Shown here: positions 45,447-54,741 of the stretch, one piece after another | Layout: each line of letters opens with the position of its first letter | Numbering within the stretch: position 1 is the stretch's first letter | NCBI RefSeq assembly: GCF_040045035.1 | Contig: NZ_JBDZDS010000005.1 | Span: forward strand, 266,963 to 330,962 | DNA length: 64,000 nucleotides | Reading direction: 5' to 3' | Origin: Pseudaminobacter sp040045035 | Lineage (GTDB): Bacteria; Pseudomonadota; Alphaproteobacteria; Rhizobiales; Rhizobiaceae | The notes under the pieces: generated by a model | Databases searched by the model: none | The model's input: the letters and a program-made list of their open reading frames with translations, nothing else | What the model was told of the DNA's origin: nothing | Program-made: the position numbers and the translations under genes

Positions 45447-46316
45447 ATGAGCAAATTCAAGGCAGCCGCCATCCAGATGCGGACGGGCACCGACCCGAAG
45501 AAGAACGCCGAGACCTTCGAAGCGCTGGTGCGGGAAGCGGCAGCCAAGGGCGCGACCTATGTGCAGTCACCGGAAATGACCGGGGCCATGGTGCGCGACG
45601 CTGAAGCCCGGCAGACGGCCTTCACCACTGAGGACAAGGACCTCATCGCTGCAACCGCCGCGCGGCTGGCGCGCGAGCTCGGCATCTACATCCACGTGGG
45701 CTCCACGGCGATCGTGCGCGAGGACGGCAAGCTGGCCAATCGCGCCCTGCTGCTGTCGCCCGAGGGCAAGACCATCGCTACCTACGACAAGATCCATATG
45801 TTCGACGTCGATCTCGACAATGGCGAGAGCTGGCGCGAATCCTCGGCCTATGAGCCGGGCACGCAGGCGGTGGTCGCCGAGCTGCCGTTTGCAAAGCTGG
45901 GCTTTGGGATCTGCTACGACGTGCGTTTCCCGCAGTTGTTCCGCGCCGAGGCTCTGGCCGGTGCGAACGTGCTCTCGGCCCCGGCCGCCTTCACGCGACA
46001 GACCGGCGAGGCGCACTGGCACGTGCTACAGCGCGCCCGCGCCATCGAGAACGGCGCCTTCATGATTTCCGCCGCGCAGGGCGGCAAGCATGAGGATGGC
46101 CGCGAAACCTATGGCCATTCCATCATCGTCGATCCTTGGGGCAAGGTCCTTGCCGAGGCCGACCACGACGAGCCGGGCGTGATCGTGGCCGAGATCGACA
46201 CTTCGCTGTCGACCGCCGCGCGTGGAAAAATCCCCAACCTGAAGAATGCACGCGAGTTCTCCGTCAGTTCGGTGACGGCGAGCGAGGGAGAGCCGCTGCG
46301 GGGGGCAGCCTCTTGA
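45447..46316 (+). CDS. Nitrilase-superfamily carbon-nitrogen hydrolase (Nit1/Nit2-like)
   Basis: A 289-residue hydrolase with the catalytic triad E43 (SPEMTG), K115 (YDKIHMFD) and C156 (GFGICYDVRFPQLFR). These features place it with Nit2/omega-amidase or deaminated-glutathione amidase, which clear alpha-ketoglutaramate or damaged glutathione. Its position after glutaredoxin favours the glutathione-repair role. A GAGGAG site precedes the ATG. Confidence 0.9.
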   Translation: MSKFKAAAIQMRTGTDPKKNAETFEALVREAAAKGATYVQSPEMTGAMVRDAEARQTAFTTEDKDLIAATAARLARELGIYIHVGSTAIVREDGKLANRALLLSPEGKTIATYDKIHMFDVDLDNGESWRESSAYEPGTQAVVAELPFAKLGFGICYDVRFPQLFRAEALAGANVLSAPAAFTRQTGEAHWHVLQRARAIENGAFMISAAQGGKHEDGRETYGHSIIVDPWGKVLAEADHDEPGVIVAEIDTSLSTAARGKIPNLKNAREFSVSSVTASEGEPLRGAAS

Positions 46317-46738
46317 TCAGTTTTTCGCTTACCTGCGAGAGCGCCCACGAGTTCGAGGGGTGGTTCCGCAGCAATGACGACTTCGAGGCGCAGAAGAAGC
46401 GCAAGCTCGTCGGCTGCCCGGTCTGCGGCTCGCACAAGGTGGAAAAGGCGCTGATGGCGCCGGCCGTTTCCACCAGCCGCAAGCAGGAAAAGATGGCGCT
46501 GGCCATGAACGCGCAGCAGCGCGAGGCGCTGGCGCAGCTCAAGGCGCTGTCGGAAAAGATCCGCGAGAACGCCGACTATGTCGGCGATAAGTTTGCTGAA
46601 GAGGCGCGCAAGATCCATTTCGGCGAGACGGAGGCGCGCGGCATCTATGGCGAGGCGACGCCCGAGGAGGCGAAGAGCCTGGTCGAGGAGGGCGTGGAAT
46701 TCATGCCGATCCCGGTGTTTCCAGAGGATCGGAACTGA
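46313..46738 (+). CDS. DUF1178 family protein
   Basis: A 141-residue protein starting at TTG 46313, overlapping the hydrolase stop (TTGA). ISFSLTCESAHEFEGWFRSNDDFE, a CPVCG zinc-type knuckle and VEKALMAPAVSTSR are the DUF1178 signature. Function unknown. The fixed nitrilase-DUF1178 pairing in alphaproteobacteria suggests a common process. Confidence 0.9.
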   Translation: MISFSLTCESAHEFEGWFRSNDDFEAQKKRKLVGCPVCGSHKVEKALMAPAVSTSRKQEKMALAMNAQQREALAQLKALSEKIRENADYVGDKFAEEARKIHFGETEARGIYGEATPEEAKSLVEEGVEFMPIPVFPEDRN

Positions 46739-46874
46739 GCCGATGCCGGCTGGCCTGCCAGACACCAGGTTCCAGGCAGGCCGTTTTCGTTGCCCCTCAT
46801 ATTTCCGCCCTGCTGGCGCATTCATCTTTGCCGTTTTTCCGCTCAGGTCAGGTTGAACTCGGCAAGGACGCGCG

Positions 46875-47765
46875 ATGAAAGCTTTGTGGAACTCGGCCAT
46901 CGGCCTCCTGCTCGTCAACGGCCTGTTGCTCGGTCTCACCTTGCCATTCGGCAAACTGGCGGCAACGGCCGGGGTTCCGCCGGCAATCTGGTCCTTTGTC
47001 ATCTCCTTCGGCGCGGGCGCGGTGCTGCTTTCGGCGCTGTTGATGAACGGCGGAAGCCTCGGTCTCGACCGGCGCAGGCTTCGCTATTACGTCGTCGTGG
47101 CAGCCGTGTCCTATGCGATCCCGAACCTGCTGCTGTTCGCCTCGATCCCGCACCTTGGCGTCGGCTTCACCGGCATCATGTTCACCATGTCGCCACTGTT
47201 CACGCTCGCCTTTTCGCTGATGCTGAAATTGCGCCGGCCGAGCATGCTGGGCCTTGCCGGCATCGGTGTGGGCTTTGTCGGTGCGCTGGTGGTTGCCACG
47301 ACGCGCGGGGAAGCGAGCCAGCCCGCCGACCCCATCTGGGTTGCCGCCGGCCTGCTCATCCCTGTCAGCCTCGCGGTCGGCAATGTCTACCGCACGGTCG
47401 ACTGGCCCGAAGGCAGCGGGCCGATCCAGCTCGCCGCCGGAAGTCACCTGGCGGCGGCGGTGATGCTGCTGGTGGCAGCCGCATCAGTTACCGGGGGCGT
47501 TCCCTTCGCCCCGCTTGCAGGCGTGCCATGGCTGGTCGTGGCGCAGGTGATCGTCTCGTCGGCGATGTTTGCCGTGTTCTTTCGCCTGCAGGCGGTGGGC
47601 GGGCCGGTCTATCTCAGCCAGATCGGCTATGTCGCCGCTGCCATCGGCCTGATCTCCGGCATGTTGTTCTTGGGCGAGAGCTACCGGGTCGAGACCTGGC
47701 TGGGCGCCGTGCTGATTTCCATCGGGCTGGCCATGACCACCAAGGCGCAGTTGCGGACAGCCTGA
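46875..47765 (+). CDS. DMT-superfamily (EamA) transporter
   Basis: A 296-residue protein with ten helices in two EamA repeats (LTLPFGKLAATAGVPPAIWSF; LAVGNVYRTVDWPEGSGPIQL). Substrate unknown. ATG at 46875 precedes the first helix. It sits alone, convergent with ubiG. Confidence 0.86.
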   Translation: MKALWNSAIGLLLVNGLLLGLTLPFGKLAATAGVPPAIWSFVISFGAGAVLLSALLMNGGSLGLDRRRLRYYVVVAAVSYAIPNLLLFASIPHLGVGFTGIMFTMSPLFTLAFSLMLKLRRPSMLGLAGIGVGFVGALVVATTRGEASQPADPIWVAAGLLIPVSLAVGNVYRTVDWPEGSGPIQLAAGSHLAAAVMLLVAAASVTGGVPFAPLAGVPWLVVAQVIVSSAMFAVFFRLQAVGGPVYLSQIGYVAAAIGLISGMLFLGESYRVETWLGAVLISIGLAMTTKAQLRTA

Positions 47766-47774
47766 ACTTGCGCG

Positions 47775-48524
47775 TCAACCGCGCCGCTTCTCCGTCAGCA
47801 CCATGTAGTTGACGTCCATGTCCTTGGAGCGCTGCCAGCGGTCGGCAAGCGGGTTGTAGACGACGCCGGTGCGGTCGGTGATGATCATGCCGGCATTGGC
47901 CAGGTACTGCTCCAGTTCCTCGGGTCGTACAAGCTTGGCGTATTGGTGCGTGCCGCGTGGCAGCCAGCGCAGGACGTATTCCGCGCCGAGGATCGCCAGC
48001 CCTAGCGCCTTCAGCGTGCGGTTGATGGTGGCCACGAACATGATGCCGTCCGGCTTCACCAGTTCGGCGCATTTGGTGATGTAGAGTTGCGGGTCGGACA
48101 CGTGCTCGATGACTTCCATGTTGAGCACGATGTCGAACTTTTCGCCGGCGTCCGCCAGCGCTTCGGCCGTGGTGGCGCGATAGTCGATGGTCACGCCGGA
48201 TTCGGCGGCGTGCAGCTTGGCCACCTCGATATTGGTCGCGGAGGCGTCGGCGCCGACGACCTCGGCCCCAAGCCGGGCCATCGGCTCACACAACAGGCCG
48301 CCGCCGCAGCCGATATCCAGGATGCGCAATCCTTCGAACGGGCGTGCCTGGTGCGAATCACGGCCGAAGCGCGCGGCCACCTGGTCGCGCACATAGGCGA
48401 GGCGAACAGGATTGAATTTGTGCAGCGGACGGAATTTCCCGTTCGGATTCCACCATTCGGCGGCGAGGGCCGAAAAGCGTTCCACCTCTGCGGTATCGAT
48501 CGTCGATCGCGTGGCTTCGGGCAT
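47775..48524 (-). CDS. ubiG: Ubiquinone biosynthesis O-methyltransferase
   Basis: A 249-residue UbiG that carries out both O-methylations of ubiquinone synthesis. The SAM loop is ILDIGCGGGLLCEPMARLGAEVVGAD; the N-terminal FSALAAEWWNPNGKFRPLHKFNPVRL and the membrane-interaction region YVLRWLPRGTHQY fit. ATG at 48524 has AAGGAGACG upstream. Divergent from lysC. Confidence 0.95.
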   Translation of the reverse strand: MPEATRSTIDTAEVERFSALAAEWWNPNGKFRPLHKFNPVRLAYVRDQVAARFGRDSHQARPFEGLRILDIGCGGGLLCEPMARLGAEVVGADASATNIEVAKLHAAESGVTIDYRATTAEALADAGEKFDIVLNMEVIEHVSDPQLYITKCAELVKPDGIMFVATINRTLKALGLAILGAEYVLRWLPRGTHQYAKLVRPEELEQYLANAGMIITDRTGVVYNPLADRWQRSKDMDVNYMVLTEKRRG

Positions 48525-48864
48525 GGCTCGTCTCCTTCGTCGCAAGGAAGTCGGCGGTGAGGCGGCGAATGTCAAGGCAACAATTTTATCACGGGGTGAG
48601 GCCCCCGTCCCGTTGAGGGGAGGGTTCTGCACCTACTTCTCTGTCGCTCGTGCTCCGGCCCGAGGATGACGAGGATGGGGGGTGGCAGCGGCCAGCGCCT
48701 GCCATCCTTTGCCGCATGTCGGACGCGGCATTGCGCGTCTTGCGAAATGACAAGCTTTTGGCTATGGAGGCCGCGACTTGGCGCCCGGATTCCGCAGCGC
48801 TTTCGTTTGGACTTTCCGGTGGCCGTGACAGCCCTGGGGACAGTGTAAAGGGCGACCGGCTTCC
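48525..48864. other. Divergent ubiG-lysC intergenic region
   Basis: 340 bases without a convincing gene. It must hold promoters for both genes. A GC-rich part (48595-48690) contains inverted GGGG/CCCC stretches of the sort seen in dispersed intergenic repeats, but no perfect unit is repeated in this window. Confidence 0.4.
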
Positions 48865-50118
48865 ATGGCGCGTATCGTGATGAAATTCGGCGGAACTTCC
48901 GTCGCCGACATCAGCCGCATTCGCAATGTGGCTCGCCATGTCAAACGCGAGGTCGATGCGGGCCATGAGGTGGCCGTCGTCGTTTCCGCCATGGCAGGCA
49001 AGACCAACGAGCTGGTCGGCTGGACTCGTGAGGCTTCAGCCATGCACGATGCGCGCGAATATGACGCCGTCGTCGCCTCGGGCGAGCAGGTGACCGCCGG
49101 CCTGTTGGCGATCACTTTGCAGAACATCGGCGTCAATGCCCGCTCCTGGCAGGGCTGGCAGATTCCGATTCGCACCGACAACGCCCATGGAGCTGCCCGC
49201 ATCCTCGACATCGACGGCTCGTTCCTGATCGAGCGCTTCCAACAGGGGCAGGTGGCGGTCATCGCCGGCTTCCAGGGGCTCGGCCCCGACAACCGCATCG
49301 CGACGCTCGGACGCGGCGGCTCCGACACCAGCGCGGTGGCCATCGCCGCCGCCGTGAAGGCGGATCGCTGCGACATCTACACGGATGTCGACGGGGTCTA
49401 CACCACCGATCCGCGCATCGAGCCGAAGGCGCGCCGCATGAGCAAGATCACCTTCGAGGAGATGCTCGAAATGGCATCCCTCGGCGCCAAGGTCCTGCAG
49501 GTGCGCTCGGTGGAGCTTGCCATGGTGCACCGGGTGCGGACCTTCGTGCGGTCTTCCTTTGTGGATCCGGACGCGCCCGGAATGGGGGATTTCGACAATC
49601 CGCCCGGAACGCTCATTTGCGACGAGGATGAAATCGTGGAACAGCAGGTCGTAACCGGAATCGCATACGCCAAGGACGAGGCCCAGGTGTCGCTGCGCCG
49701 CGTCTCCGACAGGCCGGGCGTGGCAGCCGGCATCTTCGGCCCGCTGGCCGAGTCCAACATCAATGTCGACATGATCGTTCAGAACATCTCCGAGGACGGC
49801 AAGTCGACCGACATGACCTTCACCGTGCCGTCGGGCGACGTCGACAAGGCGCTGGCGGTGCTGGAAAAGATCCGCCCGACCATCGGCTACGATGCGGTCC
49901 AGCACGACGAGGGCATGTCCAAGGTGTCGGTCATCGGCATCGGCATGCGCAGCCACGCGGGCGTCGCGGCCACCGCCTTCAAGGCGCTCGCCGAGAAGGG
50001 CATCAATATCCGTGCGATCACCACCTCCGAGATCAAGATTTCGATCCTGATCGACGGCCCCTACACCGAACTGGCCGTTCGCACTTTGCATTCCGTCTAC
50101 GGCCTCGATAAGCAGTAG
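48865..50118 (+). CDS. lysC: Aspartate kinase
   Basis: A 417-residue monofunctional aspartokinase, first step of the lysine/threonine/methionine pathway. KFGGTSVAD is at residues 7-15, the kinase domain runs to about 250, and two ACT domains (SDRPGVAAGIFGPLAESNINVDMIVQN; IGMRSHAGVAATAFKALAEKGINI) bind lysine/threonine for feedback. First gene of the lysC-ptsP-prfA-prmC run. Confidence 0.96.
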   Translation: MARIVMKFGGTSVADISRIRNVARHVKREVDAGHEVAVVVSAMAGKTNELVGWTREASAMHDAREYDAVVASGEQVTAGLLAITLQNIGVNARSWQGWQIPIRTDNAHGAARILDIDGSFLIERFQQGQVAVIAGFQGLGPDNRIATLGRGGSDTSAVAIAAAVKADRCDIYTDVDGVYTTDPRIEPKARRMSKITFEEMLEMASLGAKVLQVRSVELAMVHRVRTFVRSSFVDPDAPGMGDFDNPPGTLICDEDEIVEQQVVTGIAYAKDEAQVSLRRVSDRPGVAAGIFGPLAESNINVDMIVQNISEDGKSTDMTFTVPSGDVDKALAVLEKIRPTIGYDAVQHDEGMSKVSVIGIGMRSHAGVAATAFKALAEKGINIRAITTSEIKISILIDGPYTELAVRTLHSVYGLDKQ

Positions 50119-50198
50119 ACAGACGAAATTTTCGTCCTCGCATTAACCGGCGTGTGGCAGAATGCACGCCGGCCAATGACATTTGGAGACGGCGCCTG

Positions 50199-52472
50199 AT
50201 GCGTGACACGGCTGGCGGTCCCCGCGTTCTCTTGAAACGGCTGCGCGAGCTCATGGCAGAGCCGCTCGAGCCGCAGGAGCGACTCGACCGCATCGTGCAC
50301 GACATCGCCCAGAACATGGTGGCCGAGGTCTGCTCGCTCTATGTGCTGCGCGCCGATTCGGTGCTCGAACTCTACGCCACCGAAGGTCTGAACCCGGGCT
50401 CCGTCCACCTCGCGCAACTGCGGCTCGGCCAGGGCCTGGTCGGCACGATCGCAGCGAGCGCGCGACCGCTCAACCTTTCCAACGCGCAGGAGCACCCGGC
50501 CTTCGCCTACCTGCCGGAGACGGGCGAAGAGATCTACAACTCCTTCCTCGGCGTGCCGGTTCTGCGCGCAGGGCGCACGCTGGGCGTGCTGGTGGTCCAG
50601 AACCGCACCAAGCGCCACTACCGCGAGGACGAAGTCGAGGCGCTGGAAACCACCGCCATGGTCATCGCCGAGATGATCGCCACCGGCGACCTGGCGCGGC
50701 TGACGCGCCATGGCGGCCTGGAGCTGGACCTGCGCCGGCCGGCGAGCTTCAAGGGCATGTCGTTCAACGAGGGCGTCGGCCTCGGCCATGTCGTGCTGCA
50801 CGAGCCGCGCATCGTCGTCACCAACCTGTTCAACGAGAACAGCGAGCAGGAGCTGCGCCGCCTCGAATCTTCCCTCGGCTCGCTCAGGCTGTCGATCGAC
50901 GACATGCTGTCGCGTCGCGAAGTGGCCTTCGAGGGCGAGCATCGCGACGTGCTCGAAGCCTACCGGATGTTCGCCAATGACCGTGGCTGGGTGCGCCGCC
51001 TGGAAGAGGCGATCCGCAACGGCCTGACGGCGGAAGCCGCAGTGGAGAAGGTGCAGAGCGACATGCGGGCGCGCATGCTGCACATGACCGACCCCTACCT
51101 GCGCGAGCGGATGAACGACTTCGACGACCTGGCCAACCGGCTGCTGCGCCAGCTGATGGGCCGCGCGCCCGAAGACGTGGCCGCAAGCCTGCCGAAGGAT
51201 GCGATCATCGTCGCCCGCTCGATGGGGGCAGCCGAGCTACTCGACTATCCGCGCGACAAGCTGCGCGGCCTGGTGCTGGAGGACGGCGCGGCGACCAGCC
51301 ATGTCGCGATTGTCGCGCGCGCCATGGGCATTCCCGTGGTCGGCCAGGCCAAGGGTGCCGTTTCGCTCTCCGAGAACGGCGACGCCATGATCGTCGACGG
51401 CGAGGACGGTACCATCCACCTGCGTCCGCAGGCCGATGTGGAGGCGGCCTATGCGGAAAAGGTTCGCTTCCGGGCGCGTCGGCAGGAACTCTATCGCGAA
51501 TTGCGCACCCAGCCGTCCAAGAGCAAGGACGGTGTCCACATCGATCTTCTCATCAATGCCGGTCTGGCGGTCGACCTGCCGCAGCTTGCCGAGGCGGGCG
51601 CGGGCGGCATCGGGCTTTTCCGCACCGAGCTGCAGTTCATGGTGGCCTCGACCTTCCCGCGCGCCGAGGCGCAGGAAGTGCTTTATCGCGACGTGCTGGA
51701 TGCCGCGCAGGGCAAGCCCGTCACCTTCCGCACCATCGATATCGGCGGCGACAAGGTGCTGCCGTACTTCAAGGGCACGGCGCATGAGGAAAACCCGGCG
51801 CTCGGCTGGCGGGCGATTCGCCTGACGCTGGATCGTCCGGGGCTGCTGCGCTCGCAGGTGCGGGCGCTGCTCAAGGCGGCAGGCGGCCGCGAGCTGAAGC
51901 TGATGCTGCCGATGGTGACCGAACTGGGCGAGATCGCGCAGGCGCGCGAGATCATCGACCGCGAGGTGCGGCATCTGTCGCGCTTCGCCCATCTCCTGCC
52001 GACCAGCCTCAAGCTGGGTGCGATGCTCGAAGTGCCGTCGCTGCTGTGGCAGCTCGACGAACTGATGGAGGAGGTGGATTTCGTTTCCGTCGGATCGAAC
52101 GACCTGTTCCAGTTCGTCATGGCGACCGACCGCGGCAACACCCAGCTTGCCGACCGGTTCGACCCGCTGTCGGTGCCGTTCCTGCGGGTGCTCAAGCACA
52201 TCGCCGACGCCGGCCGCCGCAACCACACGCCGGTGACGCTGTGCGGCGAGCTTGCCGGCAAGCCGATCTCGGCCATGGCCTTGATCGGGCTCGGCTACCG
52301 CTCCATCTCTATGTCGCCGGCCGCCATCGGCCCGGTGAAGGCGATGCTGGCGGAATTGCCGGTGAGCGAGCTGAAGTCGTTCCTTGACGACAATCTCGGC
52401 GGCCCGAAAGTGGACCTGCCGATGCGCGCGCTGTTGCAAACCTTCGCTGACGACCGCTCCATCCCACTCTGA
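50199..52472 (+). CDS. ptsP: Nitrogen-PTS enzyme I (PEP-protein phosphotransferase)
   Basis: A 757-residue EI-Ntr. The N-terminal GAF domain (about residues 20-160) senses nitrogen metabolites (glutamine) in known homologues. The phospho-His lies in GAATSHVAIVARAMG (about residue 368), followed by the PEP-binding barrel (GIGLFRTELQFM, VSVGSNDLFQF). It starts the NPr-EIIANtr phosphorelay. ATG at 50199 with TTGGAGA is preferred to a GTG 45 bases upstream. Conserved position after lysC. Confidence 0.95.
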   Translation: MRDTAGGPRVLLKRLRELMAEPLEPQERLDRIVHDIAQNMVAEVCSLYVLRADSVLELYATEGLNPGSVHLAQLRLGQGLVGTIAASARPLNLSNAQEHPAFAYLPETGEEIYNSFLGVPVLRAGRTLGVLVVQNRTKRHYREDEVEALETTAMVIAEMIATGDLARLTRHGGLELDLRRPASFKGMSFNEGVGLGHVVLHEPRIVVTNLFNENSEQELRRLESSLGSLRLSIDDMLSRREVAFEGEHRDVLEAYRMFANDRGWVRRLEEAIRNGLTAEAAVEKVQSDMRARMLHMTDPYLRERMNDFDDLANRLLRQLMGRAPEDVAASLPKDAIIVARSMGAAELLDYPRDKLRGLVLEDGAATSHVAIVARAMGIPVVGQAKGAVSLSENGDAMIVDGEDGTIHLRPQADVEAAYAEKVRFRARRQELYRELRTQPSKSKDGVHIDLLINAGLAVDLPQLAEAGAGGIGLFRTELQFMVASTFPRAEAQEVLYRDVLDAAQGKPVTFRTIDIGGDKVLPYFKGTAHEENPALGWRAIRLTLDRPGLLRSQVRALLKAAGGRELKLMLPMVTELGEIAQAREIIDREVRHLSRFAHLLPTSLKLGAMLEVPSLLWQLDELMEEVDFVSVGSNDLFQFVMATDRGNTQLADRFDPLSVPFLRVLKHIADAGRRNHTPVTLCGELAGKPISAMALIGLGYRSISMSPAAIGPVKAMLAELPVSELKSFLDDNLGGPKVDLPMRALLQTFADDRSIPL

Positions 52473-52480
52473 CGACTGTA

Positions 52481-53560
52481 ATGATCAATCTGCCCCGCGA
52501 CCGAATGGACCAGGTAGTCAAGCGTTTCGACATGCTCGAAGCGCAGATGGCGGCCGGCCCCGACCCCGAAACCTATGTGAAGATGGCCTCGGAATATTCA
52601 GACATCCAGGACATGGTGGCCAAAATCAGGGAATTGCGCGGGGCCGAGCAGGAAGTCTCCGACCTCGAGGCGATGCTGGCCGACAAGGGCACGGACGCCG
52701 AGATGCGGGCGCTTGCCGAGGGCGAGTTGCCGGAGGTCGAGGAACGGATCGAGGCGCTGCAGAAGGACATCCAGATCCTGATGCTGCCCAAGGATGCAGC
52801 GGACGAGAAGAACGCCATCCTCGAAATCCGCGCCGGAACCGGCGGCGACGAGGCGGCCCTGTTCGCCGGCGACCTGTTCCGCATGTACGAGCGCTACGCG
52901 GCCGAGCAGGGCTGGCGCATGGAAGTGGCCTCGGCCAGTGAAGGCGAGGTCGGCGGCTTCAAGGAAATCATCGCCACCGTCTCGGGCAGGGGCGTGTTCG
53001 CCAAGCTGAAATACGAATCGGGCGTGCATCGCGTGCAGCGCGTGCCGGAAACGGAAGGCAGCGGCCGCATCCACACCTCGGCGGCGACGGTGGCCGTGCT
53101 GCCGGAGGCCGAGGAGGTCGACATCGAGATCCGGGCGGAGGACATCCGCATCGACACGATGCGTGCCTCGGGCTCGGGCGGCCAGCACGTCAACACTACC
53201 GATTCGGCGGTGCGCATCACGCATATCCCGACCGGCATCATGGTCGTCCAGGCCGAGAAGTCGCAGCACCAGAACCGGGCCCGCGCCATGCAGATCCTGC
53301 GCGCGCGCCTGTTCGACATGGAGCGTTCCAAGGCTGATGCCGAACGCTCCGAATCGCGCAAGGCGCAGGTGGGCTCGGGCGACCGCTCGGAGCGTATCCG
53401 CACCTACAATTTTCCGCAGGGCCGCGTGACCGACCACCGCATCAACCTGACCCTCTACAAGCTCGACCGGGTGATGATGGGCGAGATGGACGAGATCATC
53501 GACGCGCTGATCTCGGATCATCAGTCCAAACTTTTGGCCGACATGGGGCTGGATGCCTGA
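52481..53560 (+). CDS. prfA: Peptide chain release factor 1
   Basis: A 359-residue RF1 that ends translation at UAA and UAG. The GGQ loop is in GSGGQHVNTTDSAVR (about residues 231-245), matching PrmC's substrate. It starts 8 bases after ptsP and overlaps prmC, so all are co-transcribed. Confidence 0.97.
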   Translation: MINLPRDRMDQVVKRFDMLEAQMAAGPDPETYVKMASEYSDIQDMVAKIRELRGAEQEVSDLEAMLADKGTDAEMRALAEGELPEVEERIEALQKDIQILMLPKDAADEKNAILEIRAGTGGDEAALFAGDLFRMYERYAAEQGWRMEVASASEGEVGGFKEIIATVSGRGVFAKLKYESGVHRVQRVPETEGSGRIHTSAATVAVLPEAEEVDIEIRAEDIRIDTMRASGSGGQHVNTTDSAVRITHIPTGIMVVQAEKSQHQNRARAMQILRARLFDMERSKADAERSESRKAQVGSGDRSERIRTYNFPQGRVTDHRINLTLYKLDRVMMGEMDEIIDALISDHQSKLLADMGLDA

Positions 53561-54440
53561 CGCGGCCGAACGCACACTGGGCCGGACGCTGCGCGCGGCG
53601 CGGGCGCGGCTGGCCGAGGCCGGCATCGAGGACCCGGCGCTGGACGCCAGGCTAATCGTCGAGCATTTTTCCGGCACCACCCGCACCGATGCGATCGCGT
53701 CTCCCGATCGGCTGCTCGGTGAAGCGGCGTCGAATGCGATCGAAGCCGCGCTTCGGCGGCGCGAGGCGGGCGAGCCGGTGCACCGCATCCTCGGCTTCCG
53801 CGAGTTCTATGGGCTGAAACTCTCCCTGTCGCCCGAGACGCTGGAGCCGCGGCCGGACACCGAAACCCTGGTCGACATGGCGCTGCCCTTCGCGCGCGAG
53901 GCCGCCGTGCGGGAAGGGGGCTGCCGCATCCTGGATCTCGGCACCGGCACCGGCGCGATCGCCTTGGCGTTGCTGAGTCAGGTTCCGCAAGCCGCGGCGG
54001 TGGGGGTGGATGTTTCGCAGGACGCGCTGGCGACAGCGCGCCGGAACGCCGAGCAACTCGGCCTGGGGGGGCGATTCGTCGCACTCGAATCCAGCTGGTT
54101 CGCGAAAATTTCGGGGAGGTTCCATTTAATCGTCTCCAACCCTCCCTATATAAGAAGCCAAGATATCGAAGCCCTTCAGCCGGAGGTACGCGGATTCGAT
54201 CCGCGTCGTGCCCTTGACGGCGGAGCCGATGGTCTCGAGGCCTATCGCATCATTGCGGCCGGCGCGGCGGCGTATCTGGAAGACGGCGGAACAGTCGCCC
54301 TGGAAATCGGATTCGATCAAAAAGCGAGCGTAACGGACATTTTCGACAAGGTCGGATTTGGCCTTATTGCTGCCGGACAGGACTTGGCCGGCAATGATCG
54401 TGTGCTGCTTTTCGGAAATCGAATCAAGGCGTTGCAATAA
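53553..54440 (+). CDS. prmC: RF glutamine N5-methyltransferase
   Basis: A 295-residue PrmC that methylates the Gln of the GGQ motif in RF1/RF2. SAM loop DLGTGTGAIALALL and the catalytic NPPY (SNPPYIRSQDIEALQPEV, Asn about 196) are intact. ATG at 53553 overlaps the prfA stop by 8 bases. A run of seven G (54065-54071) lies in the coding region. Confidence 0.96.
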   Translation: MPDAAERTLGRTLRAARARLAEAGIEDPALDARLIVEHFSGTTRTDAIASPDRLLGEAASNAIEAALRRREAGEPVHRILGFREFYGLKLSLSPETLEPRPDTETLVDMALPFAREAAVREGGCRILDLGTGTGAIALALLSQVPQAAAVGVDVSQDALATARRNAEQLGLGGRFVALESSWFAKISGRFHLIVSNPPYIRSQDIEALQPEVRGFDPRRALDGGADGLEAYRIIAAGAAAYLEDGGTVALEIGFDQKASVTDIFDKVGFGLIAAGQDLAGNDRVLLFGNRIKALQ

Positions 54441-54741
54441 GTTGGACGACCCCGAAAAAATACTTGGCAAGTCTCGGGAATGCCGCTACGTTCGAGATAC
54501 CGGATGAGACGAAGCAGGCAGTGCTGTTATCTATTCGGTCCCCTTGGAAACAGACTGCCCCCTTGCGTAGACGACGCGTTTGCTTCGTGCGGGGATCACC
54601 CGGCAAGTGACATGAGACCGGAACGGGATTGGTACGTGACGCCAACGCAAATCATGCGGGCGAACATCGTCGGAGCTACACGAAACGGCTGGCCGTTGAC
54701 GCGCCCCGTTCGCGAGTTTTTATCGAAATGAAGAGAGTCTG
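54441..54741. other. Intergenic region prmC-DUF4167
   Basis: 301 bases without a supported gene. An 83-codon open frame exists here, but its composition (Cys/Arg-rich, no domain) and the lack of a ribosome site argue against it. GC falls towards the DUF4167 start, consistent with a promoter there. Confidence 0.45.

Noticed and set aside
54480..54731. Possible 83-codon gene between prmC and the DUF4167 gene
   Set aside because: No ribosome site, no domain, Cys/Arg-rich composition unlike neighbours; it likely overlaps the DUF4167 promoter.
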